A DNA stretch of 64,000 nt from Breznakibacter xylanolyticus. GTDB taxonomy: Bacteria; Bacteroidota; Bacteroidia; Bacteroidales; Marinilabiliaceae. Both the position numbers and the translations under genes were made by a program. The first letter of the stretch is position 1. Each line of letters begins with the position of its first letter. The notes below the pieces were generated by a model that saw only the letters and a list, made by a program, of their open reading frames with translations, had not been told where the DNA came from and ran no database searches. Location: the NCBI RefSeq assembly GCF_003254275.1, contig NZ_QKZK01000001.1, positions 41,364-105,363 of the forward strand. Direction: 5' to 3'. Positions 56,401 through 64,000 of this stretch are shown here, piece by piece.

Positions 56401-59400
56401 AAAATCCCCAGTCACGTTTCGGGGGGATCATGCGCAAGCTAGAGACCAACGATTTTGAGGCCGCCAACATCGAGTACATCGAGTTCTGGATGATGGATCC
56501 CTTTGTGTATGACGATTCTCCCACGCGGGGTGCCGACTTGTACTTCAACCTGGGGAATGTGTCGGAAGATATTTTGCGCGATTCCCGTAAATCGTTCGAG
56601 CAGGGGTTGCCGGGTGTGGGCGAGGCCGCGCTGGTTGATACCACGGCCTGGGGCTTGTTGCCAACCAAGCAAAGTTTGGTGAATGCCTTTAGCAACGATG
56701 CCAATTCCCGCAAGATGCAGGATGTGGGGCTCGATGGTTTGCCTTCCGATCAGGAGCAATCGTTCTTTAACTCAACGGTGCACCCCTACATCGACATCAT
56801 CAACCAGATGAACGCATCGGGTAACTTGAGTGTCGAGGCTGCCGCCGCCATTTTGACCGACCCGGCCGGCGATGACTACCATTATTACAGGGGCAGTGAT
56901 TTTGATGCCAACAAAACCTCGATCCTCGACCGTTATAAAAACTACAACAACCCCGAGGGTAACTCGGTGGCCACCGAATATTCGCCCGAGACCTATGCCA
57001 CGGCAGCCATCACGGTGCCCGACATGGAGGACATCAACAGCGATTACACGCTGAGCGAAACGGAGAGTTATTATCAGTACAAGTTTGAGGTGCGCCCCGA
57101 AAAGATGCAGGTGGGGCAGAACTACATCACCAACATGGTGGAACGTACCAAGGAGCTCAAGAATGGTAAAACAGAGACCGTGAAATGGTACCAGGTGCGC
57201 ATCCCGCTATCGGAGCCCGATCAGGTGGTGGGCGACATCAGCGATTTCACGTCGGTGCGTTTCATGCGGATGTTCCTGCACAACTGTACCGACACCCTCA
57301 TCATGCGTTTTGCCACCCTTGATTTGGTGCGCGGCGACTGGCGTACCTTTTCGGACGATTTGACCGATGTGACCGACAATGCCGTGAAGAACAATAACAC
57401 CGAGTTTGTGGTTTCGACGGTCAACATTGAGGAGAACAGCGACCGGGTGCCGGTGAACTATGTGCTGCCTCCGGGCATCGACAGGGTCATTGATCCCTCT
57501 AATCCGCAGTTGTTGCAGCTTAACGAACAGTCGCTGTCTATGAAGGTGATGAATATGGGTGCCAAGGATGCCCGTGCCGTGTACAAGACTGTGAACATGG
57601 ACTTCCGCCAATACAAGCGTTTGAAGATGGCCATTCACGCCGAGCATATCTCGGGCTTTCCTCTGGAAAATGATGAGATGACCGCCTTTGTGCGCATTGG
57701 GACCGATTACACCGATAACTACTACGAATACGAGATCCCCCTTAAGCTCACACCACATGGGTTGTATTCGAGCAACTCGAGCACCGACCGCGAGGCGGTG
57801 TGGCCTGATGAGAATCAGTTGAACGTCTCCCTCGATAAGTTCTCGCAGGTAAAGCTGCGCCGCAACGATGAGAAACGGCAGTCAGGCTCCACTCTTTCGC
57901 TCAGCGATGTGTACACATGGAACGATCCCGATGTCACTACCAATTACATCCGCATCAAGGGTAACCCCAATCTGTCGAACGTCAAAACCATCATGATTGG
58001 GGTGCGTACGCGCGGCAATAGCACCCGTTCGGTGGAAGTATGGGCCAATGAGTTGCGTCTGACCGACTTTGACGAAGAAGGCGGCTGGGCTGCCAATGCG
58101 CGCATGAAGATTGATCTGTCGGACTTCGGAAGTGTCTCGATGGCCGGTAAGGTGAGCACCGTAGGGTTCGGTAGCATCGATCAGAGTGTGAATGAGCGCA
58201 GTCAGGAGGATTTTCACCAGTACGACATTGCTGCCAATATTGAAGGGGGCAAGCTGCTCGGTCCCGAGAGCCGTTTGTCGGTGCCCGTGTATGTGGGATT
58301 ATCCAAAGCCGTGGCAACACCCAAGTATTACCCCCTTGATCCTGATATTACTCTGGATGTGGCGCTTGAAAACGCCGGCAGTGAAGCGGAGCGTGACTCC
58401 ATCAAGGACATCAGCCAAACGGTGACCGACCACAAGAGCATCAACTTTACCAACGTGCGTTTGGTGCAGAAGGCCGGCGAAAAGCCCTCGCTCATCAGTC
58501 CCTCGAACCTCTCGGCCACTTACTCCTATAACGAGGCCAACATGCGCGATATCAACACCCAATACGAGGTGGAGCGCAACCACAAGGGGATATTGGCCTA
58601 CAATTATGTGAACCGACCAAAGGTGTACGAACCTTTTAAAAATGTGTCGTTGCTCAAAGGCAAAGCCCTCACCTTGGTGCGTGACTTTAACTTTTCGTTG
58701 ATGCCCACGCAAATAGGGTACCGTTGGGAGGTGACCCGCGACTACACCGAGACGCAGTCACGCGACATTACCGACCCCAATTATGTGATTCCCGTGACGG
58801 TGAGCAAGGACTTTAACTGGAACCGTTATTTCGACCTGAGCTACAACCTCACCCGTTCGTTGAAGGTCGATTTCAAGTCGGCCACCAATGCCCGCATTGA
58901 TGAGCCCGACGGTGCGGTCAATAAGAAGCTTTATCTCGATGAGTATGAGTTGTGGAAGGATTCAGTGATGAAGAACATCATGGACATGGGGCGCATCACC
59001 AACTACACCCACAACACCAATGTGACATACACTGTGCCCATTAATAAGTTGCCCCTGCTCGACTGGACGTCAGCCAACGTGCGGTATGCCTCCATGTACG
59101 CCTGGGGTGCCGGCACCATGGTGCAGACCGATGGCAACATTCGTTACCCCTTGGGTAACACCATTCGCAACTCCAACAACCTGCAAGGATCCGGGCAGTT
59201 GAACATGACCAATCTTTACAACAAGCTTCCTTACTTCAAGAAGCTGAATCAGCAATATGGTTCTACGCGCCGTTCGGGAGGTAACCAGCAGAATCGTCCC
59301 ACCACACAACGTTTCAACAAGGATGGGGTGACTCTCAAGGCCGGTGAGCCCTACACGCTCAATCATGGCCTCAAGACGGCCAATGTCACCATGCGTGTGT

Positions 59401-60911
59401 TCGATAAAAATGGACGTCCCATACAGGGCGAGACCAAAGTGGATGGCAACAACAAGGTGGTGTTTGTGCCGAAGGCCGACCAGGAAGGTGCTCGTTTTAT
59501 GGTCACCGGAACCATCGAGCCCAGCAAGCCAACCGTGTTGACCTATGTGCGTGATTATACTTCGTTGCTCATCACCGGCATTAAAAACATCTCGGTGCAA
59601 TACAGCGAGACCAACGGAACCATCCTGCCGGGTTACCTGCCGGGTGCCAAATTTATGGGCACCTCTAATAACTTTGCCGAGCCGGGTGTGCCCTTTATCC
59701 TGGGGATGCAGAATCGTGACTTTGCCGCCGAAGCTGCCCGCAACAACTGGCTCACCCTCGATGAGGCCTTTAATTCGCCTTATCAGATGAACCACTCCAA
59801 CGACTTTAACATTCGCGTGTTGTTTGAACCCATCAAGGGCTTGAAGGTGGATGTGACAGCCGACCGCCGTTATTCTCAAAACCTGTCGGAATACTATCTC
59901 GAAGGGGCAACCGTGGGCGCCGGAACGGTGTATAATGGTGCGTTTAATATGTCGTACAACATCATTGCCACGTCGTTCGACAAGGTCGATCGTAACGGGA
60001 CCTATTCATCGCCGGCCTATGAGCGTTTCCTGAGTAACCGTCAGACCGTGTTGAAGCGGCTGGTGGCGCAGCGGCAGGGCATGATCGACGGGGTGACCAA
60101 TGGTGATTATGTGGGCGACGGTTACTCCGAAACCTCGCAGGAGGTGATGATTCCTGCTTTCCTGGCTGCTTATGCCGGGAAGGATGCTGACAACATCTTT
60201 TTGGATGCCATGCCGGGGCTCAACCGTATTCAGCCCAACTGGCGCATCACTTACGACGGTCTTTCGCGCATCCCTCTGTTCAAAAAGGTGATGAAGTCGT
60301 TTGATGTGTCGCATGCTTACCGTTCGTCGTATGCCGTGGGTTCGTACCAGTCGAATATGGAATACAGTGAGGGAGGCGATGGGGTGAGCTGGATCCGCGA
60401 TGTGCAAAATAATTTCATCCCTGAGTTCGAGATTTCGGCCGTGACGCTCAATGAGCAGTTCAGCCCGCTCATTCAGTTTAACATCACCTGGCTCAACAGC
60501 CTCACCACCCGTGCCGAAATTAAGAAAACGCGCATGCTGAGTCTGAGTATGACCAACAATCAGCTCACCGAGAACTACTCCAATGAGTGGGTGTTGGGAC
60601 TGGGTTATCGCATCGACAAGCTGGCGCTGGTTATTGGCGGGGCATCGTTCAAGAGCGACCTGAACCTGCGTGCCGATGTGTCGGTGCGCGACAATGTCTC
60701 CATCATTCGCAAGATTTCCGAGAAGGTCGATCAGATGACGGCAGGCTCTAAGATTGTGGCCGTGAAGTTCACCGCCGACTATGCCCTGAGCGATCGCTTT
60801 AATATGCAGCTCTTTTACGACACCAACATGAACGATCCGTATATCTCCACCTCATATCCCACGCAGACGAGTAACTATGGGTTGAGTTTTAGGTTCACGC
60901 TCACACAGTAA
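53496..60911 (+). CDS. sprA: T9SS translocon SprA (Sov)
   Basis: SprA is the giant outer-membrane barrel through which type IX clients leave the cell; it is needed for gliding in motile relatives. The 2471-residue product begins at a TTG (no ATG exists between the in-frame stop at 53478 and this codon). The signal peptide MKRYTRYRITGLLMAGLALW is intact. SprA motifs follow: NDNIGDKLKLGINYNTEALF-like beta repeats (about residues 215-240), GEFAQLLPGHSSVL and YIDDFEGSK (about 820-850). The protein ends in strand-rich sequence LSFRFTLTQ. ruvA upstream and gcvH beside it match the arrangement I recall from flavobacteria. Confidence 0.95.
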   Translation: MKRYTRYRITGLLMAGLALWAMAAAPVNADFDYSDASFIAPPLQDTVPVGDEPVELRYPLRDVSGNPYLESEEGGVIDPGLPSNMVYRSEYDPVTNQVTLYRQVGNMDVRLPYTMTLEEYQNADMRNSIVAYWHQRQQMESGRYEGMSGFHPSFKFGGEAFNALFGSNVIDVKLQGMAELKVGLSTTRIDNPTLQERLRKTTTFNFEENIQMNITGNIGDKLKLGINYNTEALFDFENEVKLEYTGKEDEIIQKIEAGNVSLPLPGTLITGSQSLFGVKTEMKFGRLTVTSILSQQKGESQVINIQGGGTKQEFDVSIDKYDNRRHFFLGHAFRDRYDEALANLPVINSPYVINKIEVWVTNKSGNFENSRNIIGFIDLGEDGANLSNNYWADEAGVIPDNNANNLYQQMTTTYAGIRDMSGVSTTLQPLTAYDFVSGRDYDKLENARKLNSSEYTLNSQLGYISLNTALQADEVLAVAYQYTYRGEVHTVGEFSTQGIDAPQTLILKMIKGTSFSPKIATWDLMMKNIYSIGAYQVNKEDFKMQVVYTNDSTGSDINYFPEGNDNLKGKMLLRVLNLDNLNNNLDPTPDGVFDYIDGVTIYQQNGRLIFPMAEPFGAYLEKKLDDTGNSTLKGKYVFNALYDSTQTVSTQTASKNKFRLKGSYKSSSSSEISLNAMNIPQGSVVVTAGGIKLTENIDYTVDYNLGKIKIINSGLMESGSNIQVSLESQSLYNTQTKTLIGSHFNYQFNENFNLGATVMHLSERPMTQKVNIGDEPISNTIWGMNSSYTTQSQAITNWLDKLPLLSLKKESNITVEGEFAQLLPGHSSVLQDGGTAYIDDFEGSKVSYDMKNITAWKLSSVPQGQTALFPNADLSNDLRYGFDRAKLAWYVIDPLFLRNYSETPSHIKSDVDQLSNHFVREVYEGELFPDKETAYGEPTNISMLNLAYYPRERGPYNFDTSLDVNGFLQNPQSRFGGIMRKLETNDFEAANIEYIEFWMMDPFVYDDSPTRGADLYFNLGNVSEDILRDSRKSFEQGLPGVGEAALVDTTAWGLLPTKQSLVNAFSNDANSRKMQDVGLDGLPSDQEQSFFNSTVHPYIDIINQMNASGNLSVEAAAAILTDPAGDDYHYYRGSDFDANKTSILDRYKNYNNPEGNSVATEYSPETYATAAITVPDMEDINSDYTLSETESYYQYKFEVRPEKMQVGQNYITNMVERTKELKNGKTETVKWYQVRIPLSEPDQVVGDISDFTSVRFMRMFLHNCTDTLIMRFATLDLVRGDWRTFSDDLTDVTDNAVKNNNTEFVVSTVNIEENSDRVPVNYVLPPGIDRVIDPSNPQLLQLNEQSLSMKVMNMGAKDARAVYKTVNMDFRQYKRLKMAIHAEHISGFPLENDEMTAFVRIGTDYTDNYYEYEIPLKLTPHGLYSSNSSTDREAVWPDENQLNVSLDKFSQVKLRRNDEKRQSGSTLSLSDVYTWNDPDVTTNYIRIKGNPNLSNVKTIMIGVRTRGNSTRSVEVWANELRLTDFDEEGGWAANARMKIDLSDFGSVSMAGKVSTVGFGSIDQSVNERSQEDFHQYDIAANIEGGKLLGPESRLSVPVYVGLSKAVATPKYYPLDPDITLDVALENAGSEAERDSIKDISQTVTDHKSINFTNVRLVQKAGEKPSLISPSNLSATYSYNEANMRDINTQYEVERNHKGILAYNYVNRPKVYEPFKNVSLLKGKALTLVRDFNFSLMPTQIGYRWEVTRDYTETQSRDITDPNYVIPVTVSKDFNWNRYFDLSYNLTRSLKVDFKSATNARIDEPDGAVNKKLYLDEYELWKDSVMKNIMDMGRITNYTHNTNVTYTVPINKLPLLDWTSANVRYASMYAWGAGTMVQTDGNIRYPLGNTIRNSNNLQGSGQLNMTNLYNKLPYFKKLNQQYGSTRRSGGNQQNRPTTQRFNKDGVTLKAGEPYTLNHGLKTANVTMRVFDKNGRPIQGETKVDGNNKVVFVPKADQEGARFMVTGTIEPSKPTVLTYVRDYTSLLITGIKNISVQYSETNGTILPGYLPGAKFMGTSNNFAEPGVPFILGMQNRDFAAEAARNNWLTLDEAFNSPYQMNHSNDFNIRVLFEPIKGLKVDVTADRRYSQNLSEYYLEGATVGAGTVYNGAFNMSYNIIATSFDKVDRNGTYSSPAYERFLSNRQTVLKRLVAQRQGMIDGVTNGDYVGDGYSETSQEVMIPAFLAAYAGKDADNIFLDAMPGLNRIQPNWRITYDGLSRIPLFKKVMKSFDVSHAYRSSYAVGSYQSNMEYSEGGDGVSWIRDVQNNFIPEFEISAVTLNEQFSPLIQFNITWLNSLTTRAEIKKTRMLSLSMTNNQLTENYSNEWVLGLGYRIDKLALVIGGASFKSDLNLRADVSVRDNVSIIRKISEKVDQMTAGSKIVAVKFTADYALSDRFNMQLFYDTNMNDPYISTSYPTQTSNYGLSFRFTLTQ

Positions 60912-60938
60912 AAAACCCCGGCCTTTAGGCCGGGGTTA
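60911..60938 (-). terminator. Hairpin between sprA and gcvH
   Basis: AACCCCGGCCT pairs perfectly with AGGCCGGGGTT. On the minus strand GGGGTTTTTT follows, giving a T tract that fits termination of gcvH; it starts 21 bp past the gcvH stop. On the plus strand it lies directly after the sprA stop. Confidence 0.8.
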
Positions 60939-60958
60939 ATGCCCTGCTCGCTGATATT

Positions 60959-61336
60959 TCATCCCACTAAATCATGGTACTCGTCAGCCGAGAGCAGTTC
61001 CTTGAGCTCCGCGGTGTCGTCGATGCTGATTTTGATCATCCAGCCCTGTCCGTATGGGTCGGTATTGACCAGCTCGGGGTTTTTGCCCAGTTCTTCATTC
61101 ACCTCCAGTACTTTGCCTGTGAGTGGCATGTAAAGATCCGACACCGTTTTGACGGCTTCCACCGTGCCGAATACCTCTTCGCGGGGCACGCGCTCCCCTT
61201 TGGTTTCTATCTCTACAAATACGATGTCGCCCAGTTCGTTTTGGGCAAAGTCAGTGATGCCGACAACGGCTGTTTGTCCTTCAATGCGTACCCATTCGTG
61301 ATCCTTGGTGTACTTTAGTTCTTGTGGTAGTTGCAT
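60959..61336 (-). CDS. gcvH: Glycine cleavage system H protein
   Basis: The lipoyl carrier that shuttles the aminomethyl group between the P, T and L proteins. The 125 residues include the lipoyl-Lys site [16 protein letters not shown] (Lys near residue 62) and the C-terminal [10 protein letters not shown]. None of the other gcv genes is in the window. Its leader is interrupted: a MITE-like element begins 21 bp upstream of the ATG, and the best promoter match lies on the far side of it. Confidence 0.96.
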   Translation of the reverse strand: MQLPQELKYTKDHEWVRIEGQTAVVGITDFAQNELGDIVFVEIETKGERVPREEVFGTVEAVKTVSDLYMPLTGKVLEVNEELGKNPELVNTDPYGQGWMIKISIDDTAELKELLSADEYHDLVG

Positions 61337-61347
61337 ACGTTATGATT

Positions 61348-61562
61348 TTGTGATTTAAAGTCATTGAGTTAAGCCCTGAAAGGGCGATGAGCAGTAGCGT
61401 TTGGCATCGCCCAACGATGAATACAAACTCAATCTGTGAGCCCTGAAGGGGCGTAAGCTTATAACCCTTTGATTGTGCTTTTTTTACTTTCATGCAGTCC
61501 TTAGTCCTGCTCTATTGCTGGCGCCCCATTGGGGCTTAACGAAACGACATTGTTTTGTGATT
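61348..61562. mobile_element. MITE-like element E3 with perfect 10-bp target duplication
   Basis: TTTTGTGATT occurs at 61348-61357 and again at 61553-61562, flanking a 195-bp element (61358-61552). Its left end reads GTCATTGAGTTAAGCCC and its right end is the inverted copy GGGGCTTAACGAAACGACATTG-like (exact end CGAAACGACATTG). The interior has small hairpins such as GCCCTGAAAGGGC and GCCCTGAAGGGGC. No open frame. It sits in the gcvH leader. Confidence 0.8.
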
Positions 61563-61572
61563 GGTAAGGTAG

Positions 61573-61580
61573 CAAATTTA
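61573..61580 (-). promoter_or_regulatory. Candidate promoter of gcvH beyond element E3
   Basis: On the minus strand TAAATTTG, a perfect TAnnTTTG, lies just outside the right target duplication of E3. Without the element the leader would be about 26 nt; with it, about 230 nt. The -33 box is imperfect. Confidence 0.5.
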
Positions 61581-61740
61581 TGCATTCCCTGTAATAAACC
61601 ATTTTTTGTGCCGATTGTTTGGGGTAGTCCCCGCATTGCAGCTAAATCGTTAATTCAAGTATGTCAATGTTGCATTGAGTCCGCTCAAAAAGATTTTTGT
61701 CCACGAATGACACGAATTTCGCTAATTATAAAACACAGAT

Positions 61741-62059
61741 CAATGTCATAGAGTTAAGCCCTGAAAGGGCGATGAGCAGAAGCGTTGGGCATCGCCCAAC
61801 GATGAATGTCAACTCAATCTTGGTGCCCTGAAGGGGCATAAGCTTACGCCCTTTCTGGGCTCGAGTTTGTTTTTTCATTTCAAGCGGAGCTTTGCCCTGC
61901 TCTATTGTCAGTGTGATTCACAGAAGAGACAAGAAGATGATTCGACTAATGGCCGATATATTAGACAGAAGAGACGAATAGAAACGATCTAAGCATCTGT
62001 TTTCATCTCATCATCTGCCTCTTAGTTTGATGTCTTTTTCTCTTAACTAAATGACATGG
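61741..62059. mobile_element. MITE-like composite element E4
   Basis: It starts CAATGTCATAGAGTTAAG at 61741 and ends CTTAACTAAATGACATGG at 62059. The left 170 bp closely resembles E3 (same GCCCTGAAAGGGCGATGAGC and GGCATCGCCCAACGATGAAT stretches). The right half resembles the interiors of E1 and E2. The 10-bp flanks agree at only about six positions. No open frame. Before it, 61690-61720 holds a CCACGAATGACACGAATT stretch, a type I recall as common in Bacteroidota. Confidence 0.6.
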
Positions 62060-62164
62060 ATATACAATTGACGATGATTTCAACAAAGTGGTTGATTTGA
62101 GCGCCAAACACTTTTCGGAGTCAATTCAACGTTGAATGATGAGATGTCACTATTGTACTCTTGC

Positions 62165-62255
62165 TCGCTTCTACACTTCTATCCCTCCACTTCTCCACTT
62201 CTCCACTCTCCTTTATAGACTTATACCTCAGGCACTCTGTCCTTTTGCCACTTCC
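62165..62255. repeat. Degenerate 8-bp repeats before dprA 3' end
   Basis: ACTTCTCC recurs in direct succession (about 62189-62210), and then CACTCTGTCCTTTTGCCACTT resembles, less regularly, the CTTTGGCA array at 52770. The 62060-62260 gap holds no gene. Confidence 0.45.
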
Positions 62256-62260
62256 TCTTA

Positions 62261-63370
62261 TCACACCACCCGATAATGGTTTCCCGGCAAAGACTTCACC
62301 AACCCATCGAACTCAAAGTTGAGCAGGATGGCCGACACCTTGCTGATGGGCAGTTGGGTTTTGTTGCACAGGGTGTTGATGTTGATTTCCCGTTCTTTAA
62401 TCAGGCATTGGTAGATGGTTTGTTCCTCGGGGGTGTTGAAGTCCACAAACAGTTTGGCCTGCACCGCATGTTGGTTGGTTCCGCGCGCCTCCCAACCCAG
62501 GTGCAGTGACAGGTCTTTGGCACGTTCCGTGAGAGCAGCCAGGTTGTGCTTGATCATCCAGTGACACCCTTCGTACATGGGTTCGTTCACCGGACCTGGA
62601 AAAGCCATCACGTCGCGGTTGTACGACGAGGCCAACTTGGCCGTGATGAGGGCACCTCCCTTGATGCCGCTCTCGATGACGACTACGGCATCGGCCAGTC
62701 CGGCCACTATGCGGTTGCGTTTCACAAAGTTGGGCTTATCGGGTTCGGTGCCGCTGATGAATTCCGACAGCAGGGCGCCATTGTTGAGCATCTCCACCGC
62801 TGTCTGACGGTGTGGGGGCGGATAGATGCGGTCGAGGCCATGTGCCATCACCCCCACTGTGGGCAGGTTATGACGCAGGGCGGCTCGGTGCGCACAAATG
62901 TCGGTGCCGTAGGCCATGCCGCTGACAATGACCACCTCGCCAAACAGCGCCGCCAACTCCTCGATGAACTTCTCGCAGTTGATGCGTCCCTGCTCGGTGA
63001 TGCGTCGGGTTCCCACGATGCTGATCACCTTAGGGCGATTGAGCACCGGTTGTCCCTTTTGGTAAATCATCACCGGGGCGTCTTCGCATGCTAACAGCCG
63101 TTGGGGGTAGTCGGCATCGGTAAAAAAAAGAGGGACAATTTTGCCCGACTCGATGAACAGTATTTCTTCCTGTGCGCGTTGCATCACTTTGGCCGAAGTG
63201 ATTTCAGCAGCGGTGTTGCGGCCAATGCCGGGTATCTTTTGCAGGGTGGCCGATTTCTCTTTAAAGATAGCCGACTCGTCGCCCAGGTGCGTCACCAGTT
63301 GGCGGGCAGTCACCGGCCCAATGCCTTTGACAAGGGTCAGTGCGATGCGGTAGAGGAGTTTGTCGCTCAC
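62261..63370 (-). CDS. dprA: DNA-processing protein DprA
   Basis: DprA loads RecA onto incoming single-stranded DNA during natural transformation. The 369 residues have an N-terminal helix-hairpin-helix region (LVKGIGPVTARQL, IPGIGRNTAAEI; 1-75) and the DprA Rossmann-like fold (SIVGTRRITEQG, VSGMAYGTDICAHRAAL, FVKRNRIVAGLADAVVVIE; about 105-310). A C-terminal winged-helix domain ends the protein (about 310-369). All parts are present. It is monocistronic; its 3' end borders the repeat-rich gap after gcvH. Confidence 0.95.
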   Translation of the reverse strand: MSDKLLYRIALTLVKGIGPVTARQLVTHLGDESAIFKEKSATLQKIPGIGRNTAAEITSAKVMQRAQEEILFIESGKIVPLFFTDADYPQRLLACEDAPVMIYQKGQPVLNRPKVISIVGTRRITEQGRINCEKFIEELAALFGEVVIVSGMAYGTDICAHRAALRHNLPTVGVMAHGLDRIYPPPHRQTAVEMLNNGALLSEFISGTEPDKPNFVKRNRIVAGLADAVVVIESGIKGGALITAKLASSYNRDVMAFPGPVNEPMYEGCHWMIKHNLAALTERAKDLSLHLGWEARGTNQHAVQAKLFVDFNTPEEQTIYQCLIKEREININTLCNKTQLPISKVSAILLNFEFDGLVKSLPGNHYRVV

Positions 63371-63540
63371 TGTGGGGAAGGTTTATGGGATTCAATTTAT
63401 GAAAAAGGTTTGGATGAGAAAAGGGGGGACTTAAACGCGGAGACGGCAAGGCGCAGAGCAATGATAAATTGGTTTTTAACTGTCTGTAGATTTAACTCTT
63501 TTGTGTTCGTGTGTGGTTGATTATGGTGTGTGGTTGCGAT

Positions 63541-63803
63541 GCATTACTATATGCGATATCCGTTGACCATGGTGAATGGATGCGATGTGCATTACTAAGA
63601 ATGATACCCGTTGACCATGGTGAATGGGTATGCTGCATTACTATGGATGATACCCCTTGATTATGATGAATGGGTATGCTGCATTACGTTGTCCGTCATC
63701 CGTTCATGGTGGTGCATCGAACCGTTTTCTGGTAATGCATCGATACCGTTTCAGGGTAGTATATCGACACCGATTCATGGTAATGCATCGATAGCAATTG
63801 TAG
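63541..63803. repeat. 46-bp and 24-bp tandem arrays in opposite orientation
   Basis: GCATTAC begins at 63541, 63589, 63635 and 63681 (steps 48, 46, 46). Each unit holds a near-palindrome such as ATACCCGTTGACCATGG with a matching right arm GGTGAATGGGTAT. From 63709, units starting GTAATGCATCGA or close variants recur at 63732, 63756 and 63780 (steps 23, 24, 24), and they carry the reverse orientation of the GCATTAC motif. The 63371-64000 stretch holds no supported gene. CGCGGAGACGGCAAGGCGC at 63436-63454 is another low-complexity repeat. Confidence 0.7.
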
Positions 63804-63826
63804 GTGTAGGTTCGATATGTGTGTTT

Positions 63827-63968
63827 AACCCCAGCCTTAAGGCTGGGGTTGGTCTGACGGCGTGTGTAATCGGGCTTTAGCCCTGAGTTATGCTGCTGTC
63901 TGCTCATTCATCTGTGACCACTCACCTCATGGCACGGTTGAGTTAACCCCAGCCTTAAGGCTGGGGTT
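63827..63968. repeat. Paired REP-like palindromes, 118 bp apart
   Basis: AACCCCAGCCTTAAGGCTGG, the core of a perfect 24-bp palindrome, occurs at 63827-63850 and 63945-63968. Each is followed by CGGGCTTTAGCC (63873-63884 and from 63989). The repeat unit probably continues beyond the window. Confidence 0.75.
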
Positions 63969-64000
63969 AGGGGGAAGGCTGGATCAGTCGGGCTTTAGCC

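Noticed and set aside
63611..63880. Open frames across the right-edge tandem repeats
   Set aside because: The peptides mirror the DNA repeats; frames on both strands stay open for the same reason.

Overview
The window comes from a Bacteroidota chromosome, most likely class Bacteroidia; family level cannot be settled from sequence alone. The evidence is a fused lpxC-fabZ gene, many promoters with the Bacteroidota -7 element TAnnTTTG, type IX secretion (T9SS) genes (sprA, porW/sprE, porX, a PorP/SprF protein and a giant substrate with a type B sorting domain), and the gene order ruvA-sprA-gcvH. Almost all of it is core chromosome. I see no prophage, CRISPR array, transposase, rRNA or tRNA.

Layout. 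0-6 kb: 3' part of infB, a small membrane protein, then aroB-aroA. 6.1-11.9 kb: a PorP/SprF-like protein and a 1476-residue PKD-repeat surface protein on the minus strand. 12-14.4 kb: nfu, mrp and an M48 lipoprotein protease. 14.5-17.3 kb: tandem superoxide dismutases (first Mn-type, second Fe-type by signature), a nitroreductase and folE. 17.4-22.2 kb: porW/sprE followed at once by porX. 22.3-27.2 kb: HD hydrolase, lpxD, lpxC/fabZ, lpxA. 27.3-30.4 kb: glgB and kdsB on the minus strand. 30.6-33.7 kb: sigma-54 activator, LptE-like lipoprotein, TPR-like protein, secG. 33.9-39.6 kb: groES-groEL, a DapB-like protein, a beta-barrel candidate and lepA. 39.7-44.3 kb (minus): response regulator/histidine kinase pair, rnc, fabF, acpP. 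44.4-51.2 kb: purN, an M23 peptidase (minus), then tetR, tolC, hlyD and an ABC-2 permease. 51.6-63.4 kb: thiL, ruvA, sprA, and gcvH and dprA on the minus strand.

How the parts fit. The strongest theme is envelope biogenesis. LpxA, LpxC, LpxD, KdsB and LptE make and export lipid A/LPS; AcpP, FabF and FabZ supply acyl chains; SecG and T9SS parts export proteins. SprA, PorW, PorX, a PorP-like protein and a probable T9SS client lie in three separate loci. The rest is housekeeping for translation, folding, shikimate, folate, purine, thiamine and recombination.

The unusual material is between genes. A family of small transposase-less elements has inverted ends CAATGTCnTTnnGTTAAG; two copies are flanked by perfect 10-bp direct repeats, and one lies in the gcvH leader. 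Four further arrays have strict or near-strict spacing: 21 bp (GGGTACCC), 11 bp (CTTCG), 8 bp (CTTTGGCA) and 46/24 bp. A near-perfect terminator-like hairpin lies inside the start of rnc. I found no clear undescribed multi-gene system; these non-coding structures are the best leads.
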